The notes beneath the pieces are model-generated. The model was not told the origin of the DNA. It searched no databases and worked only from the letters and a program-made list of their open reading frames with translations. A stretch of 64,000 bases of DNA from UBA8401 sp041665525 (GTDB taxonomy: Bacteria > Bacteroidota > Ignavibacteria > UBA10030 > UBA8401). The DNA is taken from NCBI GenBank assembly GCA_041665525.1, contig JBAYIS010000003.1, forward strand, positions 124,001-188,000, written 5' to 3'. The translations under genes and the position numbers were made by a program. Positions 44,701 to 52,321 of this stretch are shown in pieces (within the stretch, counting starts at the first letter, position 1; each line of letters begins with the position of its first letter).

Positions 44701-44951
44701 TAATAGGTGACCGCTTGGTTTAACATGAGAGGAGTTTCTTTCGGCAGTTGGTCGACACCATCGCGATGAAATTCGATCACTTCCCAGGGACAAGCCCAAA
44801 CGCATTTACGGCAATTCGTACAGCGTTCTTCAATTATCGCAATTTTGGATTCCATCAATTCAATGGCATCTTCGGGACATACGCCCACACAACAGCCGCA
44901 ATAATCGCATTTGCCCGGAGTAATATGGATCATAAGATGTGGTTGCGGCAT
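44700..44951 (-). CDS. 2[4Fe-4S] ferredoxin
   Basis: 83-residue electron carrier with two CxxCxxCxxxC clusters: CDYCGCCVGVCPED and CTNCRKCVWACPWE. It sits immediately upstream of the geranylgeranyl reductase and overlaps it by one base, and its ATG overlaps the FKBP stop as TGATG. A dedicated ferredoxin for reductase is known in archaeal lipid saturation; here that partnership follows from gene order and is inference. Confidence 0.93.
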   Translation of the reverse strand: MPQPHLMIHITPGKCDYCGCCVGVCPEDAIELMESKIAIIEERCTNCRKCVWACPWEVIEFHRDGVDQLPKETPLMLNQAVTY

Positions 44952-45355
44952 CAGTGTATTCCTAATAATTCTACTTCAAAAATCAATGTGGCATCCGGAG
45001 GAATCACTCCGCCTGCACCTTGACTTCCATAACCCAATTCAGGTGGAATTGTGAATCTGCTTTTCCCGCCGAGTTTCATTGTCGCAACACCGTCATCCCA
45101 TCCCTGAATCACTTCTCCCACTCCGAATTGGTATTGAAACGGTTGTCCCCGATCAACAGAGCTGTCAAATTTTGTACTGTCGGTAAGCCAGCCAGTATAG
45201 TGAACAGTGACAATTTGTCCTTGTTTTGGAGAAGTTCCTTTTCCTTCACTAATTACTTCAACATTAACACCTGATTTGGTCATAAAATTCTTTCTTCCGC
45301 AGGATGTGATGAAAACTAACGATAAAAGAGTAACAAAAATGAGAATTTTTTGCAT
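44951..45355 (-). CDS. FKBP-type peptidyl-prolyl isomerase, lipoprotein
   Basis: Periplasmic proline isomerase and folding helper. Lipoprotein signal MQKILIFVTLLSLVFITSCG with Cys at 19. The FKBP fold: GQIVTVHYTGWLTDSTKFDS, FGVGEVIQGWDDGVATMKLG, and FTIPPELGYGSQGAGGVIPP with the typical IPPDATLIFEVELL. 134 residues. First gene of the FKBP-ferredoxin-reductase run; why it is coupled to a reductase is not clear. Confidence 0.93.
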   Translation of the reverse strand: MQKILIFVTLLSLVFITSCGRKNFMTKSGVNVEVISEGKGTSPKQGQIVTVHYTGWLTDSTKFDSSVDRGQPFQYQFGVGEVIQGWDDGVATMKLGGKSRFTIPPELGYGSQGAGGVIPPDATLIFEVELLGIH

Positions 45356-45442
45356 TGTGTATTCAGAATTTTATCTAAAATAATGAAAAGATGCCCTACT
45401 TCCAAAAACATTTCCGTATCTGCACTGTTCATTTAAAAAAGA

Positions 45443-45469
45443 AACTCCATTCGTTCAACGAATGGAGTT
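45443..45469 (-). terminator. intrinsic terminator after the HU gene
   Basis: 11-base perfect stem AACTCCATTCG (45443-45453) / CGAATGGAGTT (45459-45469), TTCAA loop, followed on the minus strand by CTTTTTTAAAT. Lies 26 bases after the HU stop. Confidence 0.8.
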
Positions 45470-45494
45470 AATATCTACAGCAAAATTTAAAAAA

Positions 45495-45782
45495 TTATTT
45501 TTTGCCGAGGATCGCATCTTTTGCAGCTTTTGCGACTTTGAATTTAACCACTTTCTTTGCAGGAATCTGGATTGTTTCACCAGTTGCAGGATTACGGCCC
45601 ATTCGTGCCTTACGATCAACAAGCACTAATTTTCCAATTCCAGGGATCGTGAACTGATTCACTGACTCTTTATATGCCAATGTTGATAATTCCTCAAAGA
45701 ACTCTGTAACAACTTTCTTCTTCATTCCAAATTTGTCGGCAAAATGACTTGCGATTTGCGATTTCGACATTGCTTTTCCCAT
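45495..45782 (-). CDS. hup: HU/IHF-family DNA-binding protein
   Basis: Histone-like DNA-bending protein of the nucleoid. Core motifs are MSKSQIASHFADKFGMKKKV at the N-terminus and GRNPATGETIQIPAKKVVKF in the DNA-binding arm, with the conserved RNP. 95 residues. ATG at 45782 preceded by AGGAG. It has its own promoter and terminator, so it is a single-gene unit, as often for HU. Confidence 0.96.
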   Translation of the reverse strand: MGKAMSKSQIASHFADKFGMKKKVVTEFFEELSTLAYKESVNQFTIPGIGKLVLVDRKARMGRNPATGETIQIPAKKVVKFKVAKAAKDAILGKK

Positions 45783-45846
45783 ATGAACTCCTATATTTAG
45801 TGAATTGGAAATGTTATTTAGTGTAACTCTCTAATCAACTGTTGTA

Positions 45847-45875
45847 AATATATATTATTCATAAGGGAGTGTCAA
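45847..45875 (-). promoter_or_regulatory. consensus sigma70-like promoter of the HU gene
   Basis: Minus strand: perfect TTGACA (45875-45870), 17-base spacer, TATATT (45852-45847). The predicted leader is about 57 bases and ends in AGGAG before the ATG. This is the best promoter in the window. Confidence 0.7.
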
Positions 45876-45960
45876 TACTTGATGAAAAAAATCTTATTTT
45901 ATTGGGTTTTTTTGAACAATGTCAAAAACTACGCCAAATCATTGAAGATTTTTTTATAAA

Positions 45961-45995
45961 TAAAATGGCGAAATCCATTCAATTTCGCCATTTTA
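45961..45995 (-). terminator. terminator hairpin after the small membrane protein
   Basis: 14-base perfect inverted repeat TAAAATGGCGAAAT (45961-45974) and its complement (45982-45995) with a CCATTCA loop, about 80 bases after the stop of the 118-residue membrane protein. The AT-rich ends make it usable in both directions. The rest of the 293-base gap between the HU gene and that gene holds the HU promoter. Confidence 0.65.
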
Positions 45996-46075
45996 TTTAT
46001 CATTATATTATTCACCCATGTTAAAGAGTAAAACTATGGCGGAAATAATATTTGTAAAAACATTAGTAATTTCGT

Positions 46076-46432
46076 TTATAATGTAAATGCGATGACCGTT
46101 GCTGCAATTGCTGAACCAAAAATTATATAGACAAACAATTGATTCGGAAGTTCATTCTTGGCAATTTTTTTCCGATACAATGTTGCGAACACTGCAACAT
46201 CAATTGCGAAAAGCATTTTTATTCCGACTTTCATATGATTGATATCTGCAAAAAGAAGGAAAAACAATGCGAATCCGGTAAGCAACTGTGTATGAGCGGC
46301 AGAAAGCAGATACACAGAAAGTTTTTTTCTCACTTCATCTTTTACATCTTTCCTGATTATAAAGAAAAATGAAATAAAGATGATCGCAACCATTCCAACG
46401 GAATGAAAGATATAGAGCAGTTGATGCAGCAT
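46076..46432 (-). CDS. hypothetical four-helix membrane protein
   Basis: 118 residues with four hydrophobic helices (LLYIFHSVGMVAIIFISFFF, LSAAHTQLLTGFALFFLLF, VGIKMLFAIDVAVFATLY, LFVYIIFGSAIAATVIAFTL), with the His residues of helices 1 and 2 well placed but no known motif. It resembles small SirB- or CopD-like membrane proteins in layout only. ATG at 46432 with AAAGGTGG upstream; a GTG three codons earlier is the alternative. Function unknown. Confidence 0.65.
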   Translation of the reverse strand: MLHQLLYIFHSVGMVAIIFISFFFIIRKDVKDEVRKKLSVYLLSAAHTQLLTGFALFFLLFADINHMKVGIKMLFAIDVAVFATLYRKKIAKNELPNQLFVYIIFGSAIAATVIAFTL

Positions 46433-46457
46433 TTTTACCACCTTTCTAAATGATTTA

Positions 46458-46486
46458 TTGATTACAATGGAATTTAACGATAATTT
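46458..46486 (+). promoter_or_regulatory. candidate promoter for the 46.5 kb gene
   Basis: TTGATT (46458-46463), 17-base spacer and TAATTT (46481-46486), ending 23 bases before the ATG at 46510. The start would have a very short leader and no clear Shine-Dalgarno. Confidence 0.4.
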
Positions 46487-46509
46487 GTTCGAAACCTACG
46501 GCCAATCTT

Positions 46510-47577
46510 ATGTTTGAACAAGAATTAGAAAGTATACAGAAACTCACCATCAATAATACGATCGGGAATACTGAGTCTATTGCTTTAAAGTCCATTTTGG
46601 AATCAAACATCCCGCCTAATATTAAAAGTTATTTTCGGGGAGAAGTGGAATGGCTCCTCTATAAAGAAAAACAGACGGAACATCATTCCACAAAGTTCAA
46701 TTATCAGCAAGAAGATGTAAGGTTACTGCAAGAACAGATGGATATACTGTTGATATTTCATTACACTTTTTCCCGAGATGAATTTCTAAAAACACTTGAT
46801 AAATGTGCCCATTTCCTCTTTAACTATCTCTGCCGTCCCCAATGGACTCTGGAAAGCTACCTCTTTGAAGAAAAGAACCATTTGAATATCAAAGAATTGT
46901 CGCTGAAATTTCGGTTTTGCGGAGACTACCAATATTATTGGAATATTCTGGAAAAATATCTGGTCGGGAAAAACAAGACAGAATTGGAGCGGGACGAAAC
47001 AGTTCGATTATTGAGGAAGATCGATGCTGAAATTGTCAACACTCACTCTGCCGAAGAGATGGCCAAAATGACCATCCCTTTCTTCGAATTCATCGGATTC
47101 ATCCACCAAAATGCACTCAACGGCGGTAGAGGTGACCTGCCAACACGAGCATTGATGTATTTCTTTGAAGACAAGAAACTGCAGGCGGTCACCCAGCATC
47201 TGCTGAAACTCCGGGAAAAGGGAAAACAATCCATGCTGTTCGATGAACTGGTTGAAGCACTGAAAGACTCATTCACACAAAAGAGTTTTTCCATTGCCGA
47301 TGAAGTTGCACTAGTGCGTCAGCCACAGAAAAAAAGCATCATTGCTCTTCAGTTGCCTGAAAAAGATAAATACTCCATCATAAAATCCTTGTTTGGTGAT
47401 GATGAATCGAAGTATATTGTAGCTATGGAAAAGATCCTCTCTTCCGCGACGTGGGATGATGCCGGATTGTCGCTCGATCACTATTTCACAATGAATGACA
47501 TCGATCCTTTTTCTCGCGATGCGATTATTCTGACCAACGCACTTCAAACATTCTTCACGAATCGAAATCCACAATAA
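46510..47577 (+). CDS. hypothetical protein, function unknown
   Basis: A 355-residue soluble, mostly alpha-helical protein not recognised as any family. No signal peptide, no membrane helix and no Cys-rich motif. Segments such as LQEQMDILLIFHYTFSRDEF, FEFIGFIHQNALNGGRGDLP and HLLKLREKGKQSMLFDELVE show helical repeats and a charged surface. It precedes obg by about 45 bases on the same strand, so it may be co-transcribed with obg-ruvB-mpg. No function is assigned. Confidence 0.75.
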   Translation: MFEQELESIQKLTINNTIGNTESIALKSILESNIPPNIKSYFRGEVEWLLYKEKQTEHHSTKFNYQQEDVRLLQEQMDILLIFHYTFSRDEFLKTLDKCAHFLFNYLCRPQWTLESYLFEEKNHLNIKELSLKFRFCGDYQYYWNILEKYLVGKNKTELERDETVRLLRKIDAEIVNTHSAEEMAKMTIPFFEFIGFIHQNALNGGRGDLPTRALMYFFEDKKLQAVTQHLLKLREKGKQSMLFDELVEALKDSFTQKSFSIADEVALVRQPQKKSIIALQLPEKDKYSIIKSLFGDDESKYIVAMEKILSSATWDDAGLSLDHYFTMNDIDPFSRDAIILTNALQTFFTNRNPQ

Positions 47578-47622
47578 GAAAGCAAAGGGCCGGTCTCTGG
47601 AACGGTCGTTGACAATGCAATT

Positions 47623-48612
47623 ATGTTTATAGACTCAGCTAAGATCCACGTAAAATCAGGAAAAGGCGGCGACGGAATTATTCACTGGCGCAGGGAAAAG
47701 TTCATCCCCAAAGGGGGGCCGGACGGCGGTAACGGCGGTGTCGGCGGCGATGTGATTTTCCGCGCAGATAAGCAGATCAATACACTTCTGGATTTCCGTT
47801 ATCACAAGAAGTTTATCGCGAAGAACGGCAATCCCGGCGAAGGCTCCAACAAAGAAGGCCGATCTGCAGAACCGATCATAATTAAAATTCCAGTCGGCAC
47901 GCTGATTCGCAACGCTGAAACCGGCGAATTGATTGCGGATATTACTGATGACGGGCAGGAATTTGTCATCGCCAAAGGGGGAAAAGGGGGAAAAGGCAAT
48001 TGGTTGTTTCGCTCCCCCACCAATCAGGCGCCGCGTGTGTGCACTCCCGGAATTCCGGGTGAAGAATACCATCTGGAACTGGAACTGAAACTCCTTGCCG
48101 ACATTGGTCTGGTCGGATTCCCTAATGCGGGAAAATCGACGCTCATCTCCACAATCTCTGCCGCAAAACCGAAGATCGCTGACTACCCATTTACTACGCT
48201 GGTGCCAAATCTGGGGATGGTCTATTTCCAGGAGAACAAAAGTTTCGTCGTCGCAGATATTCCCGGATTGATCGAAGGAGCACACGAAGGCAAGGGGCTC
48301 GGCATTCAATTCCTGAAACATATCGAACGAACGAAAGCGTTATTATATCTTATTGATTGTAGCAGTGATGACATTAAAAGGGACTATAAGATTCTTGCGA
48401 ACGAGTTGAAAGCGTTCAGCAATGACCTTCCGAAGAAAAAGAGCATCATTGCGATCACCAAAATGGATATCGCGGATGACGACCTGTTGAAAGCCTTGAA
48501 AAAATTGAAATTTCCAAAAACAATTCCCGTACATTTTATTTCCGCTGCAACCAACGATGGCATTTCCAGCCTTATCGAAGCCATGTGGAAGATCGTTGCC
48601 AAAGGAAGATGA
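47623..48612 (+). CDS. obg: Obg-family GTPase
   Basis: Essential ribosome-associated GTPase. N-terminal glycine-rich Obg domain (FIDSAKIHVKSGKGGDGIIH and GGPDGGNGGVGGDVIFRAD), then the G domain: G1 GFPNAGKST, G3 DIPGLIEGA, G4 ITKMD (TKxD in place of NKxD) and G5 FISAAT. 329 residues, without the C-terminal acidic extension of longer members. ruvB follows with an ATGA overlap. Confidence 0.96.
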   Translation: MFIDSAKIHVKSGKGGDGIIHWRREKFIPKGGPDGGNGGVGGDVIFRADKQINTLLDFRYHKKFIAKNGNPGEGSNKEGRSAEPIIIKIPVGTLIRNAETGELIADITDDGQEFVIAKGGKGGKGNWLFRSPTNQAPRVCTPGIPGEEYHLELELKLLADIGLVGFPNAGKSTLISTISAAKPKIADYPFTTLVPNLGMVYFQENKSFVVADIPGLIEGAHEGKGLGIQFLKHIERTKALLYLIDCSSDDIKRDYKILANELKAFSNDLPKKKSIIAITKMDIADDDLLKALKKLKFPKTIPVHFISAATNDGISSLIEAMWKIVAKGR

Positions 48613-49655
48613 AACAAACCCGAAAATCTGAACATACCACCCAGGAACATTCCGGTAACGAAAAGGAATTTGAAAATACGCTCCGTCCTTCTGCGTTCGA
48701 GGATTTTTCCGGTCAACAGAAAATCGTTGATAACCTGAAAATCTTCATCGCGGCAGCGAAAAAACGGGGCGAATCCTTGGACCATGTTCTGCTCACCGGT
48801 CCGCCGGGACTCGGCAAAACAACACTTTCGTTCATTATCGCCAACGAGATGGGAACGGATATTAAGATTACCTCCGGTCCTGTGCTGGATAAACCGGCTG
48901 ACCTCGCCGGTATCCTGACGAATCTCAGTGAAGGCGATGTTCTGTTTATCGACGAGATCCACCGTGTGAATGCCGTCGTGGAGGAATACCTTTATTCAGC
49001 AATGGAAGATTTTCGTTTGGATATTATGATCGATTCCGGACCAAGTGCTCGCAGTATCCAATTATCGCTTCCCCGCTTCACACTGGTCGGCGCAACGACG
49101 CGGGCAGGACTACTCACCGCTCCCCTGCGTGCCCGTTTCGGTATCGCCAATCGGCTTGATTATTACGCACCAGAGATCCTGTTCAACATCATCATCCGCT
49201 CAGCAACGATTCTGGGAATTGAAGTCGATAAAGATGGTGCGATGGAAATTGCGAAACGGTCCCGCGGAACGCCGCGAATTGCCAATCGATTACTAAAACG
49301 GTGCCGTGATTTTGCCGAAGCAGACGATCGGTTGAAGGCACATAATGGCGTCATCACATTAGATGTTGCGCATTATGCATTGCGCGCACTTGAAGTGGAT
49401 GAACACGGCCTGGATGATATGGACAAACGGCTTTTGCAAACGATCATCGAAAAATATAAAGGGGGTCCGGTAGGTATATCCACCCTCGCAGTTGCTGTCG
49501 GTGAAGAAGCTGGAACGATCGAAGAGGTCTACGAACCGTATCTGATTCTTGAAGGATTCCTGCAGCGCACCCCGCGCGGCCGCGAAGCAACTGAACTTGC
49601 GTATAAACATTTCGGCAAACAAAAGACCTCTTCAAAACAAAATTCTCTTTTCTAA
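48609..49655 (+). CDS. ruvB: Holliday junction branch-migration helicase RuvB
   Basis: AAA+ motor of RuvAB branch migration. Walker A LLTGPPGLGKTTLS, Walker B VLFIDEIHRVN, sensor segments LVGATTRAGLL and the RGTPRIANRLLKRCRDFAEA arginine-finger helix region. The start at 48609 overlaps the obg stop as ATGA, with AAGGAAG upstream, giving 348 residues; a frame from 48585 overlaps obg more and is not needed. ruvA and ruvC are not in the window. TAA is immediately followed by the next ATG. Confidence 0.96.
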   Translation: MKQTRKSEHTTQEHSGNEKEFENTLRPSAFEDFSGQQKIVDNLKIFIAAAKKRGESLDHVLLTGPPGLGKTTLSFIIANEMGTDIKITSGPVLDKPADLAGILTNLSEGDVLFIDEIHRVNAVVEEYLYSAMEDFRLDIMIDSGPSARSIQLSLPRFTLVGATTRAGLLTAPLRARFGIANRLDYYAPEILFNIIIRSATILGIEVDKDGAMEIAKRSRGTPRIANRLLKRCRDFAEADDRLKAHNGVITLDVAHYALRALEVDEHGLDDMDKRLLQTIIEKYKGGPVGISTLAVAVGEEAGTIEEVYEPYLILEGFLQRTPRGREATELAYKHFGKQKTSSKQNSLF

Positions 49656-50270
49656 ATGCGAACGCTTCCCCGTTCATTCTACACACGGAATACGCTCATC
49701 GTCGCAAAAGAACTCCTTGGAAAAATCCTCGTTCGAAAAATCGGCAAGTCACAACTGGCAGGTATTATCGTCGAAACCGAAGCATATCTTCACAATGATC
49801 CTGCATCTCATTCCTATCGCGGTATCACCGAACGGACAAAAGTCATGTTCGGCAATGGCGGTCACCTTTATGTCTATTTCACTTATGGTATGCACCATTG
49901 TGCCAATATTGTGACTCAAAAGGAAGGAAGAGGTGAGGCTGTCTTATTGAGAGCAGTTGAGCCTATCGATGGTATTGATGTGATGATGAAAAACAGGAGT
50001 GGTAGGAATGAAATCAATAATGACCGGCATTTATCCGATACCGGTCATCTGAAGAATTTAACGAACGGACCGGCGAAATTAGCACAGTCGTTTGGCCTGT
50101 CGAGAAACGAATCCGGCACAGATCTTTTAGAAAACAAGATCTATCTCACGGAAGGCATCGCGGTCCCAAAATCTCAAATAATTTCTACTACCCGCATCGG
50201 CATTAATGTTGCGACTGAAAAGAAATGGCGTTTCTACATCAAAGGAAATGTCTGCGTTAGTAAACCGTAA
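49656..50270 (+). CDS. mpg: 3-methyladenine DNA glycosylase (AAG/MPG family)
   Basis: Base-excision enzyme that removes alkylated purines. Family blocks: AKELLGKILVRKIGKSQLAG, VETEAYLHNDPASHSYRGIT with the catalytic Glu, GNGGHLYVYFTYGMHHCANI and LTNGPAKLAQSFGLSR. 204 residues, normal. It starts at the base after the ruvB stop (TAAATG). Nothing separates it from the convergent gene at 50285 except 14 bases. Confidence 0.93.
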   Translation: MRTLPRSFYTRNTLIVAKELLGKILVRKIGKSQLAGIIVETEAYLHNDPASHSYRGITERTKVMFGNGGHLYVYFTYGMHHCANIVTQKEGRGEAVLLRAVEPIDGIDVMMKNRSGRNEINNDRHLSDTGHLKNLTNGPAKLAQSFGLSRNESGTDLLENKIYLTEGIAVPKSQIISTTRIGINVATEKKWRFYIKGNVCVSKP

Positions 50271-50284
50271 ATTTCGCGCTCTAT

Positions 50285-50878
50285 TTATAGATCTTCGCTT
50301 GAATTGATTGTAATTCGTATTCCCACGCGGCCATACAATCCACCAAGATTCACGAATTCATCCGATACGTTCTCGATATACGTATAGATATAATCTGCTC
50401 CATATCGGACATCTCCGAAGAGTGCGAATGTCCCGGATAGTTCATGCTGCATTCCGATCATCCCGAATATTCCATAACTTTGGGAAAGACTATTTTTTAT
50501 TACCAATTCCGGTCGGGCATTCGTAACATCGCTGGATTCCAATCCATTAAATCCAAAGATCAATCCGCCCGCAATATACGGCGATACGATCGGACCAGGA
50601 TAATAATAACCGTAATACATGGAAAATGTCGCAGAAGATATGCCGACATTGTTAACTCCAAACACAGTTGCTGTGATGCTTTTCACTTGGAGATCCGCAC
50701 CAATAATAATTCCCTGGCTGGTATTCAAGTATCCCGCATCGAACGCACTGGAGTGCGAACCATCAGCGGCAGAATAATATCCGCCGCCGATGGATAGGTA
50801 ATCTGCGTAATAATCTTGCGCGTGTGCAGCAGAAATACAGCTTAAGAACACAATGACAAACGAAATTGCCTGTTTCAT
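50285..50878 (-). CDS. hypothetical exported beta-rich protein (outer-membrane-barrel-like)
   Basis: 197 residues with a signal peptide (MKQAISFVIVFLSCISAAHA). The mature part has alternating hydrophobic strands and Gly/Tyr pairs (YLSIGGGYYSAADGSHSSAF, GYYYPGPIVSPYIAGGLIFG, LFGDVRYGADYIYTYI, LGGLYGRVGIRITI), a pattern of a small outer-membrane barrel. No family recognised. Overlaps the lipoprotein gene by four bases. Confidence 0.65.
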   Translation of the reverse strand: MKQAISFVIVFLSCISAAHAQDYYADYLSIGGGYYSAADGSHSSAFDAGYLNTSQGIIIGADLQVKSITATVFGVNNVGISSATFSMYYGYYYPGPIVSPYIAGGLIFGFNGLESSDVTNARPELVIKNSLSQSYGIFGMIGMQHELSGTFALFGDVRYGADYIYTYIENVSDEFVNLGGLYGRVGIRITINSSEDL

Positions 50879-51201
50879 TTTACGAACACCGCTACTCCAG
50901 AGAGTCCGGTCCTTGCAGCCACCGACGACAATTTCGTCAGTCTGGTCATGATGACGGCATTTGCACCGATCTTTCCTGCTTTCGTTTTTAACAATTCTGC
51001 GGCGGCATTCCCGTCTCCGGTGGCATCCACTGCAACACTGCCGATCACTTCATACTCCTGTGCAAGATCACCTGAGTATATCTTAACTAATGTGGGATCG
51101 ACGGCAGCTTTCGCGGACGCTCCGTCTTGAAAATAGTGAGTGCTGATCGCGCAACCGCTTGTGAATAGGAAAATGGTAAGGAACATTAATATCTTTTTCA
51201 T
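50875..51201 (-). CDS. small YbjQ-like lipoprotein (copy 2)
   Basis: 108 residues with lipobox (FLTIFLFTSGC). The core VKIYSGDLAQEYEVIGSVAV, then KTKAGKIGANAVIMTRLTKL, resembles YbjQ/heavy-metal-binding-like domains (GYE..G.V, then elGANAV). It is a clear relative of the next gene, sharing the layout EYxxxGxV...GAxAxI. Function unknown. Confidence 0.7.
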   Translation of the reverse strand: MKKILMFLTIFLFTSGCAISTHYFQDGASAKAAVDPTLVKIYSGDLAQEYEVIGSVAVDATGDGNAAAELLKTKAGKIGANAVIMTRLTKLSSVAARTGLSGVAVFVK

Positions 51202-51224
51202 AGTCGTTTTCGTCCTGAGAATGG

Positions 51225-51566
51225 TTATTTGAATTTAACGGCAGTGCCGGCGGCTTTAATGGCATTCTGCCAGTATCCGGTATCGACTTCCAATCGAAGA
51301 TTGATGATGGCATCCGCCCCTAATTTCGACGCTTCCACTTTCAACTTATCGACTGCCGGTGAAGAATTCTCGCCCGCATCTGCATCTGCAACAACTTCTC
51401 CGAGAATGATATACTCCTGTCCCGCTTTCGCAGTGGAAAACACTTTAATATTTTTGGCGACAGTTTTTCCCGAAGTTACCGGCGAATCGTCCGTTTGAAT
51501 ATTCGCAACGGAAGAACATCCGGTCAACAGGAAAACACACAGTGACACTATTATAATGGACTTCAT
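51225..51566 (-). CDS. small YbjQ-like lipoprotein (copy 1)
   Basis: 113 residues with lipobox (IVSLCVFLLTGCSS). IKVFSTAKAGQEYIILGEVV and KLKVEASKLGADAIINLRLE match the downstream paralogue, suggesting tandem duplication with strong divergence. AGAGGAAAG precedes the ATG. A candidate promoter lies at 51600-51628. Function unknown. Confidence 0.7.
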   Translation of the reverse strand: MKSIIIVSLCVFLLTGCSSVANIQTDDSPVTSGKTVAKNIKVFSTAKAGQEYIILGEVVADADAGENSSPAVDKLKVEASKLGADAIINLRLEVDTGYWQNAIKAAGTAVKFK

Positions 51567-51599
51567 ACTTTCCTCTAAATTGATTCGAATCGGTTATTT

Positions 51600-51628
51600 A
51601 TCATACCGAATATATCGGCCGTGTGAAA
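51600..51628 (-). promoter_or_regulatory. candidate promoter for the lipoprotein-barrel operon
   Basis: Minus strand TTTCAC (51628-51623), 17-base spacer, TATGAT (51605-51600), ending 34 bases before the lipoprotein ATG. The -35 is weak, and a small CCGA/TCGG palindrome lies in the spacer. Confidence 0.4.
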
Positions 51629-51705
51629 GAAGTAATTAATTTGGCGGGAATGCAAGAAATATAATTCGAAGTGAAATATTTTCGAGACACAGTGACTGCA
51701 GTACG

Positions 51706-52314
51706 TTAATTGGTAAACGCCGCAGTGATTCCCAATGAGAACTCATGGAAGACTTTCCCCCTGAAGAATTTGTTGTAACGGTACGTAATTCCGTACGTGT
51801 GTTGCGGGAAAAACCCGAAATAACTCAGCCAGGGAGTCTTCAACCATGCGCCCGCACCAACTGTGTAACCTTCATTCGGGAAATCGGTCAGGAGTCCCGA
51901 ACTGATATGGACACCGGAAAGAAAGATTTTCCGTCTTTCTACAAAATCAAAATGTAGATCGTGCTTTACTTCGGTACGAAACACATTGTGGACTTTTGAA
52001 TTAAGGACGAAGGAATAACTGAACGACAATCTCCAATCCGAAAAAACTCCTGTTACTTTTTTTTCTCCGATTCCGAATCCGGTTTCAAGATTCACCGCAC
52101 CATAGGCAACACCCTCCTTTGCAACAATGCTGTAACTCGGCGGAACGGCGCTGACCACAACGCCGGCGATTGCCAATGGAACAATAATACCGGTGATTGT
52201 GGCAAGGGCAATATCCTCTTTCGTTGTGGGGGCACTAATGGCCGTAGTATCTTGTCCCCTGGCCTGGCCGATGAACAGGATACACGATGTGAGAACAATA
52301 AGGGATCTTTTCAT
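51706..52314 (-). CDS. hypothetical exported protein
   Basis: 202 residues from the ATG at 52314; MKRSLIVLTSCILFIGQARG is a signal peptide. A hydrophobic segment (LATITGIIVPLAIAGVVVSA) near residue 45 may be a membrane helix. The rest has beta-strand features (LSFSYSFVLNSKVHNVFRTE; YGITYRYNKFFRG). Not recognised. An upstream frame to 52332 lies within uvrA and is less likely. Confidence 0.65.
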   Translation of the reverse strand: MKRSLIVLTSCILFIGQARGQDTTAISAPTTKEDIALATITGIIVPLAIAGVVVSAVPPSYSIVAKEGVAYGAVNLETGFGIGEKKVTGVFSDWRLSFSYSFVLNSKVHNVFRTEVKHDLHFDFVERRKIFLSGVHISSGLLTDFPNEGYTVGAGAWLKTPWLSYFGFFPQHTYGITYRYNKFFRGKVFHEFSLGITAAFTN

Positions 52315-52321
52315 TAATAAT

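Noticed and set aside
47656..48321. 221-residue minus-strand frame inside obg
   Set aside because: Antisense to the Obg and G domains, no family features.
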